64,000 nucleotides of DNA from assembly GCA_036703315.1 (NCBI GenBank), contig DATNPH010000151.1, positions 27,738 through 91,737 of the forward strand, read 5' to 3'. The notes below the pieces were generated by a model. That model had not been told where the DNA came from, ran no database searches, and saw only the letters and a list, made by a program, of their open reading frames with translations. This document shows positions 59,111 through 64,000 of the stretch, piece by piece. Position 1 is the stretch's first letter; each line of letters opens with the position of its first letter. Source of the DNA: DATNPH01 sp036703315 (GTDB lineage Bacteria > Cyanobacteriota > Cyanobacteriia > Cyanobacteriales > Coleofasciculaceae). A program made the translations under genes and the position numbers.

Positions 59111-60439
59111 ATGGATGAAAAAGCAGATGAATTATTTGAAAAAATTCGTCAGCAATTTGATTTTGGACCCTATCCTAGAAGTCCAATAGATCGCTCTCCT
59201 AAAAATGATGTTGCTATTCTTTATATTCACAACTTAATAACATCTTACTACTTGAGAAATCATAAAGTTGCCAGTACCGAAAACCAGATAATTTTAGATG
59301 TTGGATGTGGTAGTGGTTATAAATCATTGGTTTTAGCAGAAGCAAATCCAAATGCAAAAATTATTGGGGTTGACATATCAGAAAAATCCGTTGATTTAGC
59401 CCGTGAACGCTTAAAGCATCATGGCTTTGAGAATGTGGAGTTTCATTCGCTCTCTCTTTATGATCTGCCCAGTACAGAATGGGAATTTGACTACATCAAC
59501 TGTGATGAATTGCTTTACTTCTTTCCTGAGCCAGCTGTTGCCTTACAGGCACTAAAGGCAGTGCTTAAGCCCCACGGGATTATTCGTAGTAATCTACATA
59601 GTTCTCTACAACGTTCTACCTTTTATCGCGCTCAAGAATTATTCCGAATAATGGGATTAATGGATAGTAATCCTGAGGATATGGAAATTGAAGTTACGTT
59701 AGAAACGATGAAAGCCTTGAAGGACTTTGTTGATATGAAAGTCAAAACTTGGAGTTTTGATTATGAGGGAGAAGAGGGAAAAGAAGCCGTGTTAATGAAC
59801 TATCTCTTACAGGGAGATAAAGGCTCCAGAATTCCTGATTTGTTTGCTGCTTTGAGAGCGGCAGAGCTAGAGTTTGTCAGTATGGTGAACTGGCGGCAAT
59901 GGAAATTGATGGACTTGTTTAAAGAGCCAGACAACTTACCAGTTTTTCTGGCAATGAGCTTGCCAGAAACTTCAGTGGAACAGCAACTGCATTTATTTGA
60001 GCTTTTACATCCTATACATCGGCTGCTAGACTTCTGGTGTGGACATCCCAATCAAGCCCAACCCTTTACACCAGTTGCCGAATGGTCGTCCTCTGATTGG
60101 TTAGATGCCAAGGTATATTTACATCCTCAGCTGAAAACCTCGACAGTGAAAGAAGAGGCTGTTAAGTCTACCACACAATTGAATCCATTTGAAATCAGTA
60201 GGTATTTACCAGTGACTGGAGAGCAATCTCTTATAGATAGTTCTGTTGTGGCTTGTCTCTTGCCTCTATGGGAGGAAGCTCAGTCCCTGCCGTCACTGGT
60301 GGAACGATGGCAGCAATTGCGCCCTATCCATCCTGTTACCCTGGAACCAACTACTCAATCAGAGGCTTATGAAACCCTGACACAGGCTCTGATTGGGCTA
60401 GAGAATTATGGTTATGTCCTTATAGAGCGTCGATCTTGA
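59111..60439 (+). CDS. SAM-dependent methyltransferase with long C-terminal domain
   Basis: 442 residues. An N-terminal part with FDFGPYPRSPIDRSPK leads into a class I methyltransferase domain (about 55-170): ILDVGCGSGYKSLVLAEA, IIGVDISEKSVDLARERL, YINCDELLYFFPEP, VLKPHGIIRSNLH. Residues 180-442 form a separate region with aromatic and acidic patches (FVSMVNWRQWKLMDLF, PVAEWSSSDWLDAKVYLHPQL, RYLPVTGEQ). A similar arrangement occurs beside cyanobacterial pilin genes as I recall, but I cannot name the family. ATG with AGGAG nearby. It precedes pilA by 119 bp on the same strand. Confidence 0.8.
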   Translation: MDEKADELFEKIRQQFDFGPYPRSPIDRSPKNDVAILYIHNLITSYYLRNHKVASTENQIILDVGCGSGYKSLVLAEANPNAKIIGVDISEKSVDLARERLKHHGFENVEFHSLSLYDLPSTEWEFDYINCDELLYFFPEPAVALQALKAVLKPHGIIRSNLHSSLQRSTFYRAQELFRIMGLMDSNPEDMEIEVTLETMKALKDFVDMKVKTWSFDYEGEEGKEAVLMNYLLQGDKGSRIPDLFAALRAAELEFVSMVNWRQWKLMDLFKEPDNLPVFLAMSLPETSVEQQLHLFELLHPIHRLLDFWCGHPNQAQPFTPVAEWSSSDWLDAKVYLHPQLKTSTVKEEAVKSTTQLNPFEISRYLPVTGEQSLIDSSVVACLLPLWEEAQSLPSLVERWQQLRPIHPVTLEPTTQSEAYETLTQALIGLENYGYVLIERRS

Positions 60440-60558
60440 GGAACTGACACAGCTCAGAAACATTTCCTGAGGCAGGTGATAATAAACCAGAGGTAAGTGG
60501 GTAAGTTAGGGGCAGAAGTTGGAAATCAAGCATCCCGCACCTTAAGGAATAACCTCTC

Positions 60559-61167
60559 ATGAAAACTGATCTAAAAGCCAAGTTCCTGATGCACCTGAAT
60601 AAGAAAAAGCAGGATGAAGGCTTCACACTGATCGAACTGCTCGTTGTTGTCATCATCATCGGTATTCTCGCTGCTATCGCGCTGCCCTCCTACCTGAACC
60701 AAGCTAACAAGGCAAAGCAGTCTGAAGCCAAAACCTATGTAGGTTCAATGAACCGGGCTCAGCAAGCGTTCTTCCTGGAGAACAATTACATGACCGCCTA
60801 TGATGCTGGTAAAGGCTTTGGTCAATTAGGTCTTGGCGTCCAAACTCAGACCGCTAACTATACTTACACAATCAAAGGTGGTGCTACTGAGGCTCCAGGA
60901 ACGGTTAAACCTGGTGATCCGTCTAGTCAGGTCACAAACCAGGCAAAGCCAAGAGGACCAGGAATTAAAGCCTACATTGGGGGGGTAAACCTAGGTTCTA
61001 TAGCAGCTACAAGTGAGGCAACTACGTTAGCTATATTGTGTGAAGCTAAGATTGCTAATGGAATAACTGGCGCTGCAACGGGAGACGAAACAGCCACTTT
61101 TAGCACTACTGGACCAAGCTGCCCAAACACCTACAAACCACTAGGTGAAGCCAAAAAGGGAGGATAA
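60559..61167 (+). CDS. pilA: Type IV major pilin-like protein PilA
   Basis: 202 residues. A long basic leader (MKTDLKAKFLMHLNKKKQDEG) is cut after Gly by prepilin peptidase, giving mature FTLIELLVVVIIIGILAAIALPSYL with Glu at position 5: the class III signal and N-terminal helix of type IV pilins. A Gly/Thr-rich globular part follows. Two C-terminal Cys residues (LCEAK and PSCPN) can form the D-region disulfide. In cyanobacteria such pili drive twitching/gliding, phototaxis and DNA uptake. ATG with AAGGAA upstream. Flanked by a methyltransferase and an O-GlcNAc transferase-like gene, suggesting that the pilin or secreted polysaccharide is modified. Confidence 0.96.
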   Translation: MKTDLKAKFLMHLNKKKQDEGFTLIELLVVVIIIGILAAIALPSYLNQANKAKQSEAKTYVGSMNRAQQAFFLENNYMTAYDAGKGFGQLGLGVQTQTANYTYTIKGGATEAPGTVKPGDPSSQVTNQAKPRGPGIKAYIGGVNLGSIAATSEATTLAILCEAKIANGITGAATGDETATFSTTGPSCPNTYKPLGEAKKGG

Positions 61168-61345
61168 ACATTTGGCTAGGGTGAGTAGACTACTCTACCC
61201 ACTACTTTTAATACCCCTCTGTTAAGACGAGTAGCACTGACTTAAGGGAAAATTGCGAGGAGTCTAAGTTTAGTAAGACTCCCCGCTTTGATCTGTATTT
61301 AATTGAGCGTCATTCCTGCCAATGTAGACAAGTGAAGGCTAGATT

Positions 61346-63589
61346 GTGAAGTCACCGGAAAAAATAATTCCCATAACTGCTGAATATGCTTTGACAAGTT
61401 CGGCTAACTGGCAGCAGCAAGTTCATGAATGCTTAGCTAGGGAGGACTACACTCAGGCTGCAAGTCTATACGAACAGGCAATTGCAGCCGAACCGGGTAT
61501 CGAATCCCATTACTGGCACTTAGGACTAATGCTGCTGCTGCAAGGGCAAGAGCTAGAAGCGCAGACAACTTGGATGCTAGGCATGGCGGAGGGGGAACCA
61601 GAACAGGTCGAAGTTTGGACGGCGGAACTCATACAGGTTCTGCAAACAGAAGCGACTCGGCAGGAAGAACTGGCAAATTATTCAGTAGCTTGGGCGCTCC
61701 GGCAGCATATGCGGGAAATTAGCCCAACAGATATTAACAACTTGCTGCATCTGATTGAGTTAGCGATAAAGCAGGACACTTTTACAGGCGATGAGTTGGC
61801 GTCTTTAGGCATTATTGAACTCCTGAACTCAAAGCAACTAGTGGGTCTTGACGTTAATTTACTCCTCAAGGTACTGCAGAGTGTTCTGGATGAGGCTTTT
61901 TTACATCCATCAGCCCTGGAACTAGTGGAAGCCTGTCTTGCCCATGTTAAGGAACCCATAGATTTTCTAAGGGTTTTATTGCCAACATCAATGACAATTG
62001 CCTACTCATGGCACTGTTTCGGATTAGCAGCACGCTTCCTTGGGTTGTATTTACGTTTAGAACCAGAGAATGTAGAAGTTCTGCGTCATCAGGCATGTTT
62101 TTATCAAAATGCTAAGGAATTTTCTAAAGGAATAGAAACGGCAAAGTTGTGCAATTCCTTATCACAAACATTGCCCGATAAAATTTATGGCGCTTATCTA
62201 GTGCTGCGTGGGTTGATGGGTGCTGGTGGATATTGGCAAGAAGCTTGTAATGTCTTGCAAGATCAGGAAGTGCAGCTGCGGTCATTGATCGAAGAACAAC
62301 CGATACTGCCGGACGAAGTCACAGTTCAGCGCTTATTTACTTCCACTTATTTCATACCTTACTTACGGGAGGATTTGAAAACCAATAGATACATTCAAAA
62401 TGAAGTCGCTAAGCTTTGCCAAACCAATGTACAAATTTATGCTAAGGAGCAAGCAGAGCGATACACCCATCGAGTAGTAAAGAAGCAAACGAAGCCGCTC
62501 AAGATTGGATACATATGCCATTGCCTAAGAAGCCATTCTGTGGGCTGGCTGGCACGCTGGATTTTTAAGCATCACGATCGCGAACGCTTTCAAATTTATT
62601 CCTATTTGCTTAACTACACTCAGCGAGAAGATGTCTTACAAGAGTGGTATGTCAATCAAGGCGGTCAAGTCTACAAAGGAGATAGGGCTGACTTAGTTGC
62701 CGAAAAAATTTATACAGATGAAATTGATATCTTAGTCGATCTAGATAGCATCACTCTAGATATTACCTGTAAGATCATGTCACTCAAACCGGCACCTGTC
62801 CAAGTCACTTGGCTGGGCTGGGATGCATCGGGAATACCCACAGTCGATTACTTTATTGCCGATCCTTATGTTTTACCGGAGTCAGCCCAAGAGCACTATA
62901 CAGAAAAAATCTGGAGACTCCCCCAAACCTACATAGCTGTTGATGGCTTCGAGGTGGCTGTGCCTAGCCTCCGCCGAGATCACTTGGATATTCCTAGTGA
63001 TGCTGTAGTGTATCTGTGCCCTCAGAGGGGATACAAGCTTAATCCTGATATGGCGCGACTACAGCTAAAAATTATTAAAGAGGTACCGAATAGCTATTTT
63101 CTGATTAAAGGCTTAGCGGACAAAGGCTCAATTACAAACTTCTTTACCCAAATTGCAGAAGGGGAGGGTGTAAGCGGCGATCGCCTGCGATTTCTACCAG
63201 ATGTGGATTTAGAAGCTGTTCACCGCGCTAACTTGGGCATCGTTGATGTAGTACTAGATACCTACCCCTACAATGGAGCTACCACGACGCTAGAAACTCT
63301 CTGGATGTGTATTCCTCTGGTAACGCGGGTTGGGCAGCAGTTTGCGGCTCGTAATAGCTACACCATGATGATGAATGCTGGTGTGACAGAAGGGATTGCC
63401 TGGACTGATGAAGAGTACGTAGAGTGGGGAATTCGCTTAGGGCAAGATGCTGTCTTGAGGCAGCAAATATCCTGGCGGCTACGGCAATCAAGGCAAACAG
63501 CTCCACTGTGGAATGCAAACCAGTTTACGCGTGAGATGGAAAAAGCCTACGAGCAGATGTGGGAAAATTATCTTCAAGGTATCCGGTGA
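61346..63589 (+). CDS. SPINDLY/O-GlcNAc transferase-like glycosyltransferase (GT41) with TPR region
   Basis: 747 residues from a GTG at 61346. The N-terminal 370 residues are TPR-like helices (AREDYTQAASLYEQAIAAEPG). The C-terminal part (about 380-740) is GT41: LKIGYICHCLRSHSVGWLARW, ILVDLDSITLD, VTWLGWDASGIPTVDYFIADP, RLRFLPDVDLEAVHRANLGIVDVVLDTYPYNGATTT with the UDP-sugar site, then MCIPLVTRVGQQFAARNSYTMM (motifs cited by position only). It resembles OGT, which adds GlcNAc to Ser/Thr. In Nostoc punctiforme an ogtA-type gene near pilA is needed for hormogonium pili, as I recall; the position here, 178 bp after pilA, fits that picture. Confidence 0.92.
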   Translation: MKSPEKIIPITAEYALTSSANWQQQVHECLAREDYTQAASLYEQAIAAEPGIESHYWHLGLMLLLQGQELEAQTTWMLGMAEGEPEQVEVWTAELIQVLQTEATRQEELANYSVAWALRQHMREISPTDINNLLHLIELAIKQDTFTGDELASLGIIELLNSKQLVGLDVNLLLKVLQSVLDEAFLHPSALELVEACLAHVKEPIDFLRVLLPTSMTIAYSWHCFGLAARFLGLYLRLEPENVEVLRHQACFYQNAKEFSKGIETAKLCNSLSQTLPDKIYGAYLVLRGLMGAGGYWQEACNVLQDQEVQLRSLIEEQPILPDEVTVQRLFTSTYFIPYLREDLKTNRYIQNEVAKLCQTNVQIYAKEQAERYTHRVVKKQTKPLKIGYICHCLRSHSVGWLARWIFKHHDRERFQIYSYLLNYTQREDVLQEWYVNQGGQVYKGDRADLVAEKIYTDEIDILVDLDSITLDITCKIMSLKPAPVQVTWLGWDASGIPTVDYFIADPYVLPESAQEHYTEKIWRLPQTYIAVDGFEVAVPSLRRDHLDIPSDAVVYLCPQRGYKLNPDMARLQLKIIKEVPNSYFLIKGLADKGSITNFFTQIAEGEGVSGDRLRFLPDVDLEAVHRANLGIVDVVLDTYPYNGATTTLETLWMCIPLVTRVGQQFAARNSYTMMMNAGVTEGIAWTDEEYVEWGIRLGQDAVLRQQISWRLRQSRQTAPLWNANQFTREMEKAYEQMWENYLQGIR

Positions 63590-63609
63590 GTATCAATAAA
63601 TGAGATGAT

Positions 63610-64000
63610 TTATTCGTCGGTATGGGCTTCGTCTAAAGGTTTTGTTGTAGGCAAAGCAATTAGGTTCAGTTTTCCTTGTAACTCCTCTGTATGATTTATT
63701 GGAATAAGCTGCTGTAAGTAAGGTTGATAACGAAAAAGTTGATATCCTCTGGAGAGGAGAAAACCAGCAACAGCTAAGTTACTACCCTTCGTGCCTGCAA
63801 TATTCTCATAAAGGATGCATGGAGCAAATTCTGTTAAAATCCGGTTGCTACCCTCTAGAACTTGCAGTTCATGCCCTTCGGCATCAATTTTCAAGAAATC
63901 TACATGGCTGACATTTTCTCGCTCAATTAAACTATCTAGAGTAAAGCAGGTAACTTCCTCGAAAGTACCAGGTTTCATTGTTTCTTCTGCATCACTAGAA
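63610..64000 (-). CDS. FkbM-family methyltransferase, 5' end outside window
   Basis: At least 129 codons, open at the right window edge, so the N-terminus is missing; the Met at 63978 is internal (SSDAEET precedes it). HVDFLKIDAEGHELQVLEGS is the FkbM signature with the Asp and Glu of the SAM pocket. Later GFLLSRGYQLFRY is also typical. FkbM proteins O-methylate sugars or polyketides and often sit in glycan clusters. It is convergent with the OGT-like gene, with only 20 bp between the stops. Confidence 0.9.
   Translation of the reverse strand, partial: SSDAEETMKPGTFEEVTCFTLDSLIERENVSHVDFLKIDAEGHELQVLEGSNRILTEFAPCILYENIAGTKGSNLAVAGFLLSRGYQLFRYQPYLQQLIPINHTEELQGKLNLIALPTTKPLDEAHTDE

Noticed and set aside
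1..64000. tRNA, rRNA or classical riboswitch
   Set aside because: I saw no T-loop GTTCGA-type motif with acceptor pairing, no rRNA sequence and no known riboswitch core; a covariance-model scan would be needed to exclude them fully.

Overview
The window is chromosomal DNA of a cyanobacterium. Evidence includes frequent GCGATCGC (HIP1) sites, cytochrome b6f genes (petC, petA), an NADPH-thioredoxin reductase fused to thioredoxin (NTRC), cyanophycin genes, an SLH-domain porin, a PCP-reductase-type small protein and many dispersed palindromic repeats. A type IV pilin next to an O-GlcNAc transferase-like gene, and many cyanobacterial AAA/HTH proteins, suggest a large, repeat-rich, probably filamentous genome of Microcoleus/Coleofasciculus type. 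The species cannot be fixed from the sequence alone.

Layout. 1-518 holds the start of an rluE-type pseudouridine synthase. 562-13526 is one leftward operon of five tightly spaced genes for exported proteins: a DUF11/SdrD-B-like protein, a 1431-residue outer-membrane barrel, a beta-helix/OmpA protein and two tandem lectin-like/DUF11 paralogues. It looks like a cell-surface assembly of unknown function. 14284-18349 holds two metabolite transporters and two small proteins. 18350-19506 is repeat-rich spacer with a relic of a second porin end and a MITE-like element, followed by the SLH porin. 21735-25727 is a divergent cyanophycin locus (cphA2-like synthetase, cphB) with a GTA-N8-TAC site before cphB. 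25936-28412 encodes a GT-C glycosyltransferase and an esterase.

28649-32410 is the cytochrome f/Rieske operon, with DUF3067, a CsaA-like protein and tatC nearby; Tat is the expected export route of the Rieske protein. 32602-37477 holds slt, pepA, a 54-residue PCP-reductase-domain gene and rimM. 37478-38904 is spacer containing a MITE-like element and a decayed PAS sensor pseudogene. 41456-47971 is an accessory island: two hypothetical genes, a tandemly duplicated HTH-regulator module whose two putative operators have diverged symmetrically, a 746-residue AAA-like ATPase with a membrane tail, a truncated nuclease-family remnant, an HTH-AAA gene split by a one-base frameshift in a homopolymer, and a TRADD-N-associated two-TM protein. 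This resembles cyanobacterial conflict/signalling islands.

48058-58631 returns to housekeeping genes (amidase, PPOX-type protein, pyrG, a two-repeat protein, ROK kinase, orphan ABC permease, glycosyltransferase, methyltransferase, NTRC). 59111-64000 is a pilus/glycosylation cluster: methyltransferase, pilA, SPINDLY/OGT-like transferase and a partial FkbM methyltransferase.

No tRNA, rRNA or CRISPR array was recognised. Coordinates and repeat alignments were derived by eye.
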